A stretch of 64,000 bases of DNA from Streptomyces sp. NRRL F-5123 (GCF_000721495.1 NZ_JOHY01000012.1:62001-126000); one strand, 5' to 3'. Shown: positions 43,372-51,983, numbered from the stretch's first letter. The notes: generated from the letters alone by a model not told the origin. Program-made: numbers and translations.

Positions 43372-43561
43372 GGACGGCCTCCCTCAGCACGCTCTCCGGG
43401 ATCTCGACCAGACCCTCGCCTTCCGGCAGAACGAACGCCGAGGACGCCTCTCCCTGGAAGAGGAACGAGCCGCTCGCCGTCCGGTAGACATTCGGGCAGT
43501 CGTCGTTGTTGCAGTTGCCACTTCCGTTGCCGGTGAGGCGGGTCAATTGCTCACGGGTCAT
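43355..43561 (-). CDS. Small acidic protein at head of DUF6879/DUF5753 operon
   Basis: 68 aa from ATG 43561, with GAAGG 8 bases upstream. MTREQLTRLTGNGSGNCNNDDCPNVYRTASGSFLFQGEASSAFVLPEGEGLVEIPESVLREAV. The C-N-N-D-D-C-P-x-V-Y-R element followed by a strand-loop-strand is reminiscent of small Streptomyces proteins found before DUF6879 genes; the two Cys could bind metal. It overlaps the DUF6879 start by 17 bases. It stands in the position occupied by DUF397 proteins in related loci. Confidence 0.75.
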   Translation of the reverse strand: MTREQLTRLTGNGSGNCNNDDCPNVYRTASGSFLFQGEASSAFVLPEGEGLVEIPESVLREAVRALGW

Positions 43562-43646
43562 AGGGGCCACCTTCTGTGCCGGGTTTCACCGCTGGCGGCA
43601 CGACGTTACGGCGTCGCCGTCCCGACCGTCCATGCCGGAACGCGAC

Positions 43647-43664
43647 TATGCGCGTCTTTGCATA
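43647..43664. promoter_or_regulatory. Inverted repeat TATGC-N8-GCATA upstream of DUF6879 operon
   Basis: Perfect 5-bp arms in a locally AT-rich patch 86 bases before the first gene of the operon; candidate promoter/operator. Confidence 0.35.
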
Positions 43665-43766
43665 AGCACGCTCGGGCGGCCGTGTCGAGGTAGCAACGGA
43701 GTCAGAGGGGCGCCGCGTACCGGTCGATGACGTGGTCCGCGCGGGGCATGGTGGCTGCGGGTGGGG

Positions 43767-44225
43767 CTACTTGCAGAGCTGGTTCTCCAGCTGCGCCTGG
43801 TAGACCTCCATCGTGCTGTCGGGGGTCGGAGGCCCGTAGAAGCTGTTCTCGGTCTGGGATTCGAGGGGCTCGAGGCTGGCGATCAGGGTGTCCATGGCCT
43901 TGCGGAGCTCGGGGGTGATGTCCTTCGCTTCCAACTCGGACGTGTGCAGGCGCCATTGGTTGACGTCGGCGTGGACCTGTGCGATGTACGTGGCCTGCAT
44001 GGGGTCGGTGAAGGGCCCGCTCCTGCTGTTGAGCGGGCGGGCCAGTTCGAGGTTGGAGCGGATGTCCGGGACGTAGCGCTGGGCGTCGAGGGTGGCGTCC
44101 AGGCAGACCTGGATCTGGTCGGCGGGCTTGTCCTTGCCGCTGGAACCGCCGGAACCGCCGCCGCATGCGGTCAGGCCGGCCGTGGTGACGAGCAGGGCGG
44201 CGATGGCCGCGGGTGCAGCGCGCAT
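43767..44225 (-). CDS. Predicted lipoprotein
   Basis: 152 aa from ATG 44225. Signal peptide AAPAAIAALLVTTAGLTAC with the lipobox L-T-A-C (Cys21), then a Gly/Ser linker. The mature part is mostly helical: DKPADQIQVCLDATLDAQRYVPDIRSNLELARPLN, THVDVNQWRLHTSELEAKDITPELRKAMDTLIASLEPLESQ, ending NQLCK; two Cys near the ends may pair. It resembles small actinobacterial lipoproteins of unknown role. Confidence 0.82.
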   Translation of the reverse strand: MRAAPAAIAALLVTTAGLTACGGGSGGSSGKDKPADQIQVCLDATLDAQRYVPDIRSNLELARPLNSRSGPFTDPMQATYIAQVHADVNQWRLHTSELEAKDITPELRKAMDTLIASLEPLESQTENSFYGPPTPDSTMEVYQAQLENQLCK

Positions 44226-44528
44226 GGTGGATTCCCCCGTGTCCCCCGAGATTTCGGGGACAGTATGGCCGAACGGGCGGTGCGGCGGGGGGCGAACGCG
44301 TCAGGCGGAGAGGAAGGTCGGGGGCGATCTCCGGTACGTGGGCGCGGAGTTGGCGCAGGGCCCCGGCGGGGGTGCGCGTCGTACGGGGATGCTGTCAACC
44401 GCTGGGTGGGGCGCGGGCCAAGGGCCGGCTCAGCAGGTTCGCCGCGGCCGCCCGCGCCTCCGGACAACGCACCCCGCGCGGGGACCGGCGCACCGCCCCG
44501 GCGTGGGTCGGGGCGGTGCGCCGGCCGG
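44226..44528. other. Intergenic region between lipoprotein and GH42 genes
   Basis: About 300 bases. It holds the strong terminator 44485-44524 at the GH42 side. Short frames on both strands have no start signals; I see no gene. The lipoprotein promoter should lie in 44226-44330. Confidence 0.45.
44485..44524 (-). terminator. Terminator of the LacI-GH42 transcript
   Basis: Perfect 15-bp stem CCGGCGCACCGCCCC (44485-44499) with 44510-44524, 10-base loop, just beyond the GH42 stop on the minus strand. No U tract. Confidence 0.7.
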
Positions 44529-46709
44529 TCAGGAGGACCCGGGAGAGTCCTGGCGGAGGATCGCCGTGCCGCCCGGGGGGAGGGTGAGGCCGGCCGGGGG
44601 GATGGCGCGGGCGGTCAGGAGGTCGTGGCCCGAGGCGGGGACGGTGATCGGGGCGGCGGTGTGGTTGATCAGGAAGAGCCAGCTGCGGTCGCCGGACGGG
44701 GCGTGGCGGCGGACCGCCTCGACGCCCGGGGGGACGGCGGTCTCCGGGCGGACGCCGGATTCGGTGAGCAGCCGGGCGACGAGGGCCGCGTACGAGGGGT
44801 CGTCGAGGCGGGTGGAGTCGTACCAGGCCGTGCCGGAGCCGTACGCGTGGCGGGTCAGCGCGGGCTCGCCCGCGAGCGCGCCCTCGGTGTAGGAGGCGAC
44901 GGCGTCGGCCGGGTCGGTGAGGCGGAGCAGCTCGCTCCATTCGGTGGCGTGCGAGCCGTCGGAAAGAGGTGTGGTCAACTCCGCGTCCAGCGGGCGGTAT
45001 TCCTCGACCCGCACACCCAGCGCGACGCGCAGCGGCTCCGCCGGGTAGCCGCCGAGCCGCGCGTGGTGGCGCTCGTCGACAACGCCCGCGAAGTGCTGGA
45101 CGAGGAGCGTGCCGCCGCCGTGGACGTACGCCCGCAGGCGCTCGGCGGCGGCGTCGGAGAGCAGGAACAGCGCGGGGGCGACGAGGAGTCGGTAGCGCCC
45201 GAGGTCCGGGTCGTCCGGGTGGGCGAAGTCCGCGGTGACCCCGGCGTCCCACAACGCGCGGTGCGCCCGGCGCAGTTCGCGGTGGTAGTCAAGTGACGCG
45301 GACGGCAGCCCCTGCCCGTCGAGCGCCCACCAGCTGTCGGAGTCGTGCAGCACCGCAACGCGCGCCCGTACGACAGAGCCGGCCAGCTCGCCGAGCCGGG
45401 CCACCACCGTGCCGGCGTCGGTCACTTCGCGGAAGACCCGGGAGTCGGGCCCGGCGTGCGGGACCATCGCGGAGTGCCAGATCTCGGCTCCGGCGCGGGA
45501 CTGGCGCCACTGGAAGAAGAGTGCGCCCTCCGAGCCGCGGGCAATGTGCGCGAGGGTGAGGCGCAGCAGATCGCCGGGCTCCTTGGGCAGCGTGCGGTCC
45601 GCGGTGTAGACGGTGTTGGCGCCCTGCTCGATCAGCAGCCACGGCTTGCCGCCGCCGAAGGAGCGGGCGCGGTCGGCGCCGAAGGCGGTGTCGGCGGCGG
45701 CGTCGATCCCGGGCGCGACGGGGTAGTGGTCGATGCCGACGACGTCGACCTCGCGGCCGAACGCCCACAGGTCCAGCACCTGGTAGCCGGGCACCATCAG
45801 GTTGGTGGTGACGGGGCGGTCCGGCGTGGTGTGCGCGCGGATCGCGTCGCGCTGCTCGCGGTACGCGTCGAGCGCGAGGTCGGACCAGAACCGCCGGTAG
45901 TCCAGGGCGAGTCCGGGGTTGCGGTGCCATTGGGTGGCGCGCGGCGGCAGGATCTGCTCCCAGGAGCCGTAGCGCTGGCTCCAGAAGGCCGTGCCCCAGG
46001 CGTCGTTGAGCGCGTCGAGGGTGCCGTGCCGGGCGCGCAGCCAGACCCGGAAGGCCGCGGCGGCGTGGTCGCAGTGGCAGACGGTGGCGTATTCGTTGTG
46101 GACGTGCCACATCGCCACGGCCGGGTGGTCGCCGTACCGCTCCGCCAGCGCGGTGGCGATCCGCACGCAGGCCTGCCGGTAGGCGGGCGCGGCCAGGCAG
46201 TAGGTGTCCCGGCTGCCGTGCGTGAGGCGTACGCCCTCCGGGGTGACGGGCATCGCGTCGGGGTGCGCGAGGGTGAACCACGGCGGCGGCGAAGCGGTGG
46301 GCGTGGCGAGGTCGACGCTGACGCCCCCGGCGTGCAGCCGGTCCAGGTGGGCGTCGAGCCAGCCGAAGTCGTAGCGGCCCTCCTCCGGTTCGATCAGCGC
46401 CCAGGAGAAGACGCCGACCGTGGCGAGGTTGACGTGCGCCCAGCGCATCAGGAGGTCGTCCTCCTTCCACACGGCCTCGTCCCACTGCTCGGGGTTGTAG
46501 TCGCCGCCGAAGGCCAGCCGCCCGCCGAGCCGCCGCACCACGCCGCCCATTCCGCCGGAGGCCAGGTCGGAGGTCCCGCGCCCGGTCCCGCCGCCGGTTC
46601 CCCGCCCGGCTGCGCCGGAGGTCCCGCCGGAGGTCCCGCCGCCGGTTCCCCGCCCGGCTGCGCCGGAGGTCCCGCCGGAGGTCCCGTCGTTCGTCCCGTT
46701 GCTGGTCAT
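44529..46709 (-). CDS. GH42 beta-galactosidase with Gly/Thr-rich N-terminal repeat
   Basis: 726 aa from ATG 46709. Glycoside hydrolase family 42: RLAFGGDYNPEQWDEAVWKEDDLLMRWAHVNLATVGVFSWALIEPEEG, acid/base Glu206 in MWHVHNEYATVCHC, nucleophile Glu361 in PWLLIEQGANTVY, then the trimerisation domain and C-terminal beta domain ending AILRQDSPGSS. No signal peptide, so it probably acts on imported oligosaccharides. The first about 53 residues are a low-complexity Gly/Thr/Ser segment with a 16-residue unit repeated (48-bp DNA repeats at 46585-46680); MGGVVRRLGG at 46550 could be the real start. It is downstream of the LacI gene. Confidence 0.92.
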   Translation of the reverse strand: MTSNGTNDGTSGGTSGAAGRGTGGGTSGGTSGAAGRGTGGGTGRGTSDLASGGMGGVVRRLGGRLAFGGDYNPEQWDEAVWKEDDLLMRWAHVNLATVGVFSWALIEPEEGRYDFGWLDAHLDRLHAGGVSVDLATPTASPPPWFTLAHPDAMPVTPEGVRLTHGSRDTYCLAAPAYRQACVRIATALAERYGDHPAVAMWHVHNEYATVCHCDHAAAAFRVWLRARHGTLDALNDAWGTAFWSQRYGSWEQILPPRATQWHRNPGLALDYRRFWSDLALDAYREQRDAIRAHTTPDRPVTTNLMVPGYQVLDLWAFGREVDVVGIDHYPVAPGIDAAADTAFGADRARSFGGGKPWLLIEQGANTVYTADRTLPKEPGDLLRLTLAHIARGSEGALFFQWRQSRAGAEIWHSAMVPHAGPDSRVFREVTDAGTVVARLGELAGSVVRARVAVLHDSDSWWALDGQGLPSASLDYHRELRRAHRALWDAGVTADFAHPDDPDLGRYRLLVAPALFLLSDAAAERLRAYVHGGGTLLVQHFAGVVDERHHARLGGYPAEPLRVALGVRVEEYRPLDAELTTPLSDGSHATEWSELLRLTDPADAVASYTEGALAGEPALTRHAYGSGTAWYDSTRLDDPSYAALVARLLTESGVRPETAVPPGVEAVRRHAPSGDRSWLFLINHTAAPITVPASGHDLLTARAIPPAGLTLPPGGTAILRQDSPGSS
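46585..46680. repeat. 48-bp coding tandem repeat in the GH42 N-terminus
   Basis: Two units (46585-46632 and 46633-46680) encode a repeated TSGGTSGAAGRGTGGG on the minus strand. Confidence 0.8.
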
Positions 46710-46818
46710 GACGTCGACTCCGGTTCTCCGAGGGCGGGTTCCGCGCCGGGGCGGCGGAAAGTGGGCATGGCGAGGCCTTTCGGGGACGTGGGGAGCACCG
46801 GAGTCGTAGGAAGGGACT

Positions 46819-47829
46819 TCAGCGCACGGGCGCCGGGCCCGTGCTCTCGCGCGGGGTGAGCACCGGGGTGAGCAGGCTGACCTCGGCGGTGGACCGGTCC
46901 TCCAGCCGGTTCATCACCAACTGCACCGCCTGCCGCCCGAGCTCGTGCGCGGGCCCGGTCACCGCGGTGAGCCGCGGCGAGTACTGCTCGGCCAGCGGCT
47001 CGGGGCACAGCGCCACGACCGACGCGTCCTCCGGCACGACCCGGCCGCTGGTGCGCAGCAGGCTCAGCAGCGGACCGATGGCGCCCTCGTTCTGCACCAC
47101 GAAGCCCGTGGTGTCGGGCCGGTCGGCGAGGATGCGGGACAGCGCTCCCGCGGTGCTCTCGTAACTTCCCTCGCAGGGGCGGTGCAGCACCCGCAGCCCG
47201 CGTTCGGCCGCGCGCTCGCGGAAGCCGCTGAGGGTGCGCTCGGCGTATCCGGCGTGCCGCTGGTAGACGCCGGGGGCGTAGCCGATGAAGGCGATGTCCT
47301 GGTGCCCGAGGTCGGCGAGGTGCTCGGCGCACAGTGCGCCCGCTCCCGCGAAGTCGTGGTCCACGCAGGCCAGTCCGGTGGTGTCGGCGGGCAGCCCGAT
47401 GAGGGCGGCGTGCGTGCCGGTCTCGCGCAGGACGGGGATGCGGGCGTCGTCGAGTTCGACGTCCATCAGGATCACCCCGTCGGCGAGCCCGCTCGCGGCG
47501 ACCCGGCGCAGCCCCTCCGGGCCCTCGTCGTTGGTGATGAGCAGCACGTCGTAGCCGAAGCTGCGGGCCGCGACCGTCACGGAGATCGCTATCTCCATCA
47601 TCACCGGTACGTAGACGTCGGTACGCAGCGGCACGACCAGCGCGATGATGTGCGAGCGCTTCCCGGCCAGCGCGCGGGCACCCGCGTTGGGGTGGTACCC
47701 CAGGTCGCTGATCGCCTTCTCCACGCGCTGCCTGGTCGGGCCGGAGATGGAGCGCTTGCCGCTGAGGACGTAGCTGACGGTGCTCGCGGAGACGCCCGCG
47801 TGCTTGGCCACCTCGGCCAAAGTCACCAT
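46819..47829 (-). CDS. LacI family transcriptional regulator
   Basis: 336 aa from ATG 47829, with GAAGGG 9 bases upstream. N-terminal LacI HTH: VTLAEVAKHAGVSASTVSYVLSGKRSISGPTRQRVEKAISDLGYHPNAGARALAGKRSHIIALVVP (residues 2-66), with the hinge helix ARALAGKRS, and a periplasmic-binding-like effector domain (DGVILMDVELDDARIPVLRETG ... GHQDIAFIGY). It is in the middle of the sugar locus on the same strand as transporter and GH42 genes. The operators are probably the palindromes at 51759-51772 and 51970-51983. A sugar or oligosaccharide inducer is expected. Confidence 0.93.
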   Translation of the reverse strand: MVTLAEVAKHAGVSASTVSYVLSGKRSISGPTRQRVEKAISDLGYHPNAGARALAGKRSHIIALVVPLRTDVYVPVMMEIAISVTVAARSFGYDVLLITNDEGPEGLRRVAASGLADGVILMDVELDDARIPVLRETGTHAALIGLPADTTGLACVDHDFAGAGALCAEHLADLGHQDIAFIGYAPGVYQRHAGYAERTLSGFRERAAERGLRVLHRPCEGSYESTAGALSRILADRPDTTGFVVQNEGAIGPLLSLLRTSGRVVPEDASVVALCPEPLAEQYSPRLTAVTGPAHELGRQAVQLVMNRLEDRSTAEVSLLTPVLTPRESTGPAPVR

Positions 47830-47879
47830 GCTGGTGAACCCTTCGTGTCGTGCCGCTGGTTGTCCATGGTGTCGCCCGG

Positions 47880-47926
47880 GGGCCGGTCCCGTCACGCAGC
47901 GGGGGAGGGGCGCGCGGGACCGGCCC
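47880..47926 (-). terminator. Stem-loop between permease and LacI genes
   Basis: GGGCCGGTCCCG (47880-47891) pairs with 47915-47926, 12 bp perfect, 23-base loop. It could reduce read-through from the transporter operon into lacI. Confidence 0.5.
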
Positions 47927-47944
47927 TGTCTGGGGTGGGCGGCA

Positions 47945-48895
47945 TCAGCCCTTGATCGCTCCGGTGAGCATGCCCTTGGCGAAGTGCTTCTGCATGAAGG
48001 GGAAGACGACGGTGATGGGGAGCAGGGTGAGGACCACGACCGCCATCTGCAGCGACAGCGGTGCCGTCTGGGAGTGGCCGGCGACGCCGAAGCCGCTGTT
48101 CACCTGGCCCGGCATGTTCATACCCCGGTTGACGTACTCGTAGAGCACCATCTGCAGCGGCCACTTCTCGTGGTCGGCCGGCATGTAGAGCATGGCGTTG
48201 AAGAAGGTGTTCCAGTAACCGACCGCGTAGAAGAGGGAGATGACGGCGGTGACCGCCCGGGAGGTGGGCAGCACCACCGACCACAGGATGCGCCACTCGT
48301 TCGCGCCGTCCATCCGCGCCGCGTCGATGAGTTCGCCCGCGGTGTTGGAGTAGAAGCTGCGCAGCACCAGGATGTTGAAGACGCTCACCGCGCTCGGCAG
48401 GATCAGCGCCCAGTACTGCCCGAGGCCCCCGAGCCCGTTGACCACCAGGAAGGTCGGGATCAGGCCGCCGTTGACGAACATCGTGACGACGAGCAGCAGC
48501 AGCAGGAAGCGGTGGCCGAGCGAGCGCGCGCGGGACAGGCCGTACGCGCACAGGATCGACACGACCATCGAGATCGCGGTGCCGACGACGGTGATGCCCA
48601 GCGTCACGACCAGCGACTGGCGGACGGTGCTGTCGCGCAGCATCGTGGTGTACGCGTCGAGGGTCAGCCCGTCGGGCACGATGACCAGGCCGCCGGCCCG
48701 GTTGATCGCGCCCGGCGTGGAGAAGCTGGTGAGGATCACGCAGTAGAGCGGCAGCAGGATGAGCAGGACCACGGCGCCCAGGGTGAGGCCCTTGACGCCC
48801 TGGCCGGCCGCGGACGGCGGCTCCTCCCAGGAGGGGCGGTTCGGATTGCGCCGGCGGGCGGCCACCCGCGCGGGGGGTGCGGTGAGAGTGGTCAT
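47945..48895 (-). CDS. Carbohydrate ABC transporter permease (YtcP/LplC-like)
   Basis: 316 aa from ATG 48895, overlapping the stop of the upstream permease gene (ATGA). Six transmembrane segments and the EAA motif NTAGELIDAARMDGANEWRILWSVVLPTSRAVTAVISLFYAVGYWNTFFN. The N-terminus has TMLRDSTVRQSLVVTLGITVVGTAISMVVSILCAYGLSRA, typical of CUT1-type second permeases of the YtcP/LplC group. With the other permease and the 565-aa binding protein it forms an importer. No ATPase gene is in the window; in Streptomyces such importers use a shared MsiK-type ATPase. Confidence 0.93.
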   Translation of the reverse strand: MTTLTAPPARVAARRRNPNRPSWEEPPSAAGQGVKGLTLGAVVLLILLPLYCVILTSFSTPGAINRAGGLVIVPDGLTLDAYTTMLRDSTVRQSLVVTLGITVVGTAISMVVSILCAYGLSRARSLGHRFLLLLLVVTMFVNGGLIPTFLVVNGLGGLGQYWALILPSAVSVFNILVLRSFYSNTAGELIDAARMDGANEWRILWSVVLPTSRAVTAVISLFYAVGYWNTFFNAMLYMPADHEKWPLQMVLYEYVNRGMNMPGQVNSGFGVAGHSQTAPLSLQMAVVVLTLLPITVVFPFMQKHFAKGMLTGAIKG

Positions 48896-49944
48896 TTCCG
48901 GTACAGTCCGTCCTCGCCGAAGCGGTGGGCCAGCTTGTTGGCGCCCCAGATCAGCAGCAGCGAGATGACGCTCTTGAAGATGCCCGCGGCAGCGCCGTAG
49001 CTGTAGTTCTGGGTCCCGATGCCGTAGTAGAAGGAGAAGGTGTCGAGGACGTCGGCGGCGTCGTGGCCCACGGCGAAGCGCTGGACGAGCAGCTGCTCGA
49101 AGCCGACCGACAGCGTGTTGCCGAGCCGCAGGACGAGCATCAGCACGATGACGCTGCGCATGCCGGGCAGCGTGATGTGCCACATCCGCCGCCAGCGGCC
49201 CGCGCCGTCGGACGCGGCGGCCTCGTACAGGTTCTGGTCGATGGCCGACAGCGCCGCGAGGAAGACGATGATGCCCCAGCCCGCGTCCTTCCACACCACC
49301 TGCGAGGTGACCAGCAGGGAGAAGGTGTGCGGGTTGGTCATCACGTCCCACGTGCCCATGTCGTGCTGGCGCAGGAAGTGGTTGAGCAGGCCCGCGCCGC
49401 CCAGCATCTGCTGGAAGAGCGTGACGACCAGCACCCACGAGTAGAAGTGCGGCAGGAAGGTGATGGCCTGGATGACCGACCGCAGGCGGGAGTTGAGGAC
49501 GGAGTTGAGCAGCAACGCCAGCAGGATCGGGATCGGGAAGAACAGCACGAGCTGCACGGCGCTGATGTAGAGGGTGTTCTCCAGCGCGTGCCAGAACAGC
49601 GGGTCGCCGAAGAGCTGGCGGAACTGGTACAGCCCCACCCACTCGCTGTTGCGGATGCCGTCCAGCGGGTCGTAGTACTGGAAGGCGGTGATGGTGCCGA
49701 ACAGCGGCAGGTAGCTGAAGACGATCAGCAGCGCGATCGCCGGCAGCGTCATCAGGATCAGCGACTTGTCGCGACGCAGCCGGATGCGCCAGGTCAGCCG
49801 GTTCTGGTTGGGCAGGGCCGCGAGGGCCTGCCGGGCCTGCCTCCGGGCGGCGCGCCGGGAGGGCTTCCCGGCGCCGCCGCCCTCGGGACCGCCGCCCGGG
49901 TGCTGCTGTTCGTCCTCGCCCTGGTCGGCGACGGTCGAGGCCAT
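48892..49944 (-). CDS. Carbohydrate ABC transporter permease (LplB/YteP-like)
   Basis: 350 aa. After a Gly/Arg-rich cytoplasmic N-terminus, six helices: SLILMTLPAIALLIVFSYLPLFGTITAFQYYDPLDGIRNSEWVGLYQF ... and the EAA loop YEAAASDGAGRWRRMWHITLPGMRSVIVLMLVLRLG. The segment after helix 1 (P-L-F-G-x-x-x-A-F-x-x-Y-D/N-P) marks LplB/YteP importers for complex oligosaccharides. It lies 13 bases downstream of the binding-protein gene and overlaps the next permease gene. Confidence 0.93.
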   Translation of the reverse strand: MASTVADQGEDEQQHPGGGPEGGGAGKPSRRAARRQARQALAALPNQNRLTWRIRLRRDKSLILMTLPAIALLIVFSYLPLFGTITAFQYYDPLDGIRNSEWVGLYQFRQLFGDPLFWHALENTLYISAVQLVLFFPIPILLALLLNSVLNSRLRSVIQAITFLPHFYSWVLVVTLFQQMLGGAGLLNHFLRQHDMGTWDVMTNPHTFSLLVTSQVVWKDAGWGIIVFLAALSAIDQNLYEAAASDGAGRWRRMWHITLPGMRSVIVLMLVLRLGNTLSVGFEQLLVQRFAVGHDAADVLDTFSFYYGIGTQNYSYGAAAGIFKSVISLLLIWGANKLAHRFGEDGLYRK

Positions 49945-49957
49945 GGTCGGATTCCCC

Positions 49958-51655
49958 TTACTGGCCCGTGCCGAGCTTGTCGAGGACGTTCGACTGGTAC
50001 CAGGCGACCATCGCGTCGCCGCCGCCGCTGCCCTTCCACGTGCTGACCGCGTCCTGGAAGGCCGAGACCGGCTTGATGCCGTGGTAGACGTCCTTGATGG
50101 TGTCCTCGACGGCCTGCCCGGCGTCCGCGGTGGCGTAGCGCTGCGGCACGGTGATGTTCATGTTCCAGAACACCGGCTTGTAGGCGTACTTGGCCGCCTC
50201 CGCGTTCCAGGCGCAGCGGTCCTTGGTGAGCTGCGGGAAGTCCGGGTTGTTGATGACGTTGACCCCGGTCGCGAGGAAGGGGAACGTCTGCGCCTGGACG
50301 TTGGCCAGGCCGGACTTGGTCGGCGTCGGGCCGTTGGCGCCCATCGTGAAGTCGGTGCCCTCGACGCCGAAGTTGACCAGCTGGTATTCCAGCGAGCCGA
50401 AGGGCGCCGCGAGGTAGTCGGCGATCCGCAGGCACTCCTCGATCTGCGCCGGCTTGAGCTTGATGTTGAGGTAGCTGAACTCGCCGGCCGAGGCGCTGAG
50501 GAAGAGCCGCGGCGCCTTGGTGCCGTCCGCCGAGAAGGGCTTGAACGACCCGCGCCGGTAGTTCTTGTCGGCTGCGACGCCCGCCTGCGCGTCCCCCTCG
50601 TTCCAGGCGCCCGTGCCGTCACCGTTGATGAGGGCCTTGCCGGCGTAGAAGCGGGTCTTGGCGTCGTTGTTGTTGCCGGCCAGGGCGTCCGGGTGCATGT
50701 AGCCCGACTTGGCGAGCTTGTAGCACCAGTTGAGCGCCTCCAGCAGCTCCGGCTGCTCGTACTTGTGCACCAGCTTGCCGTCGGTGACGACGAACTTCTG
50801 CGCGAAGTCGAAGATCTGGAACATGTACGCCCACACGTCGTCGAAGGCCCACACGTTGCCCTTGGCGTTGGTGAGCTCCTTGCCGAGGCTCATGAAGTCG
50901 TCGGCCGACTTGACGTCGTCGGGGTTGATGCCCTTGGCCTCGAAGATGTCGGCCCGGTAGAAGAACTGGCCGGGCAGGCCGAAGCCGGTGGAGAAGCTCG
51001 GTATGCCGTACAGCTTGTCCTGCCACATGCCGGCCGTCCACGCGCCGGTCGGCAGCGCCGCGAGGTTCGGGTACTTCTTGACCTTGTCGCCCGCGAGGTA
51101 GGGCGTGAGGTCCGCGAGCTGGGTGCCGCACAGCTCGCCGACCTTGAAGTTGGAGTTCCACCAGCCAGGCAGCTGAACCCAGTCGGGCAGCTTGCCCGCG
51201 GCGGTGAGCGTCGTGATCGTCGTGTCGTACGTGACGCCGTTGGCCGGCTTCATCGTGAGCTTGGCGCCCAGCGCCTCGTTCACGGCCTTGTAGAAGGAGT
51301 TGTCCGCCGACGGGATGGTGCCCCACAGCGGGGTCAGCGTGGTGTACTCGCCGCCCGCGCCGGGCTTCACGGCGACGGACTTCGCCGGGCTGGACGGGTA
51401 CTTGAGGAAGCCCGGGTCCGTGACCGCCCCGGCCGCGCCGGTCGCCGACGGGATGTCGGCCTGGACGGCGTTGTTCGGCACGTACGTCGGAAGGGCCGCG
51501 GCGGCGCCCTTCTTGCTGTTCGTGCCGCCCTTGCGCTTGGTCTCGCTGTTCTTGCCCCCGCCACCGCACGCGGCGAGCAGCGGGGACAGCGCGGCGGTTC
51601 CGGCGACGGCGACCGCGCCGTTCACAAAGGATCTGCGGTTCAACTCGATGCTCAT
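49958..51655 (-). CDS. Extracellular solute-binding lipoprotein (LplA/YtcQ-like) with Tat signal
   Basis: 565 aa from ATG 51655. Twin-arginine motif NRRSFVNG (residues 6-13) followed by a hydrophobic stretch and the lipobox LLAAC (Cys30), then Gly/Lys linkers. The mature domain has PDWVQLPGWWNSNFKVGELCGTQLADLTPYLAGDKVKKYPNLAALP and TGFGLPGQFFYRADIFEAKGINPDDVKSADDFMSLGKEL, the family 1 sugar-binding pattern; the large size fits binding proteins for branched oligosaccharides such as the YtcQ/LplA group. It heads the transporter operon; the predicted promoter is 51783-51811 with an operator at 51759-51772. Confidence 0.93.
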   Translation of the reverse strand: MSIELNRRSFVNGAVAVAGTAALSPLLAACGGGGKNSETKRKGGTNSKKGAAAALPTYVPNNAVQADIPSATGAAGAVTDPGFLKYPSSPAKSVAVKPGAGGEYTTLTPLWGTIPSADNSFYKAVNEALGAKLTMKPANGVTYDTTITTLTAAGKLPDWVQLPGWWNSNFKVGELCGTQLADLTPYLAGDKVKKYPNLAALPTGAWTAGMWQDKLYGIPSFSTGFGLPGQFFYRADIFEAKGINPDDVKSADDFMSLGKELTNAKGNVWAFDDVWAYMFQIFDFAQKFVVTDGKLVHKYEQPELLEALNWCYKLAKSGYMHPDALAGNNNDAKTRFYAGKALINGDGTGAWNEGDAQAGVAADKNYRRGSFKPFSADGTKAPRLFLSASAGEFSYLNIKLKPAQIEECLRIADYLAAPFGSLEYQLVNFGVEGTDFTMGANGPTPTKSGLANVQAQTFPFLATGVNVINNPDFPQLTKDRCAWNAEAAKYAYKPVFWNMNITVPQRYATADAGQAVEDTIKDVYHGIKPVSAFQDAVSTWKGSGGGDAMVAWYQSNVLDKLGTGQ

Positions 51656-51758
51656 GATGGGGCGGCCCTTCGCCTGAGAGGTTCCGTGACGAGCGTCGTG
51701 CAAGGCAGGTGGGAGAAATCCTGGGCGTCGCAGCGAGAGGGGATGCCGTCCGCATCAA

Positions 51759-51772
51759 TCGAAGCGCTTCGA
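51759..51772. promoter_or_regulatory. LacI-type operator palindrome
   Basis: TCGAAGCGCTTCGA, a perfect 14-bp palindrome with the central CG of LacI/CebR-type operators. It lies just downstream of the predicted start point of the transporter operon, a position expected to block transcription. Confidence 0.75.
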
Positions 51773-51782
51773 CGTTGCGGCG

Positions 51783-51811
51783 AGAGTAACGACGGCCTAC
51801 ACGTTCGACAA
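51783..51811 (-). promoter_or_regulatory. Putative promoter of the transporter operon
   Basis: On the minus strand: -35 TTGTCG (51806-51811), 17-base spacer, -10 TACTCT (51783-51788). Start expected near 51776, immediately before the palindrome. Confidence 0.6.
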
Positions 51812-51940
51812 GTGGTTGTGCAAAAACTTTTTCGCGTTCGCCTCTTCGTCCACGTCAGGACGATTGCGGCTGGTCAAAGCCGGTGAAGCGGGCACAGTAA
51901 GGGGTTTCAGAGACTTCGGTGATCAATCCTCGTGACATGG

Positions 51941-51970
51941 TTGACACGGTCCCGATCCGCATGTCAGCGT
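51941..51970 (+). promoter_or_regulatory. Putative GH3 promoter
   Basis: -35 TTGACA (51941-51946), 18-base spacer, -10 CAGCGT (51965-51970). The degenerate operator at 51970-51983 overlaps the start region. Confidence 0.4.
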
Positions 51971-51983
51971 CGAAGCGTTTCAC
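51970..51983. promoter_or_regulatory. Degenerate LacI-type operator before GH3
   Basis: TCGAAGCGTTTCAC shares the first half TCGAAGCG and the following TTC with the perfect palindrome at 51759-51772, at a plausible repressor position for GH3. Confidence 0.45.
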
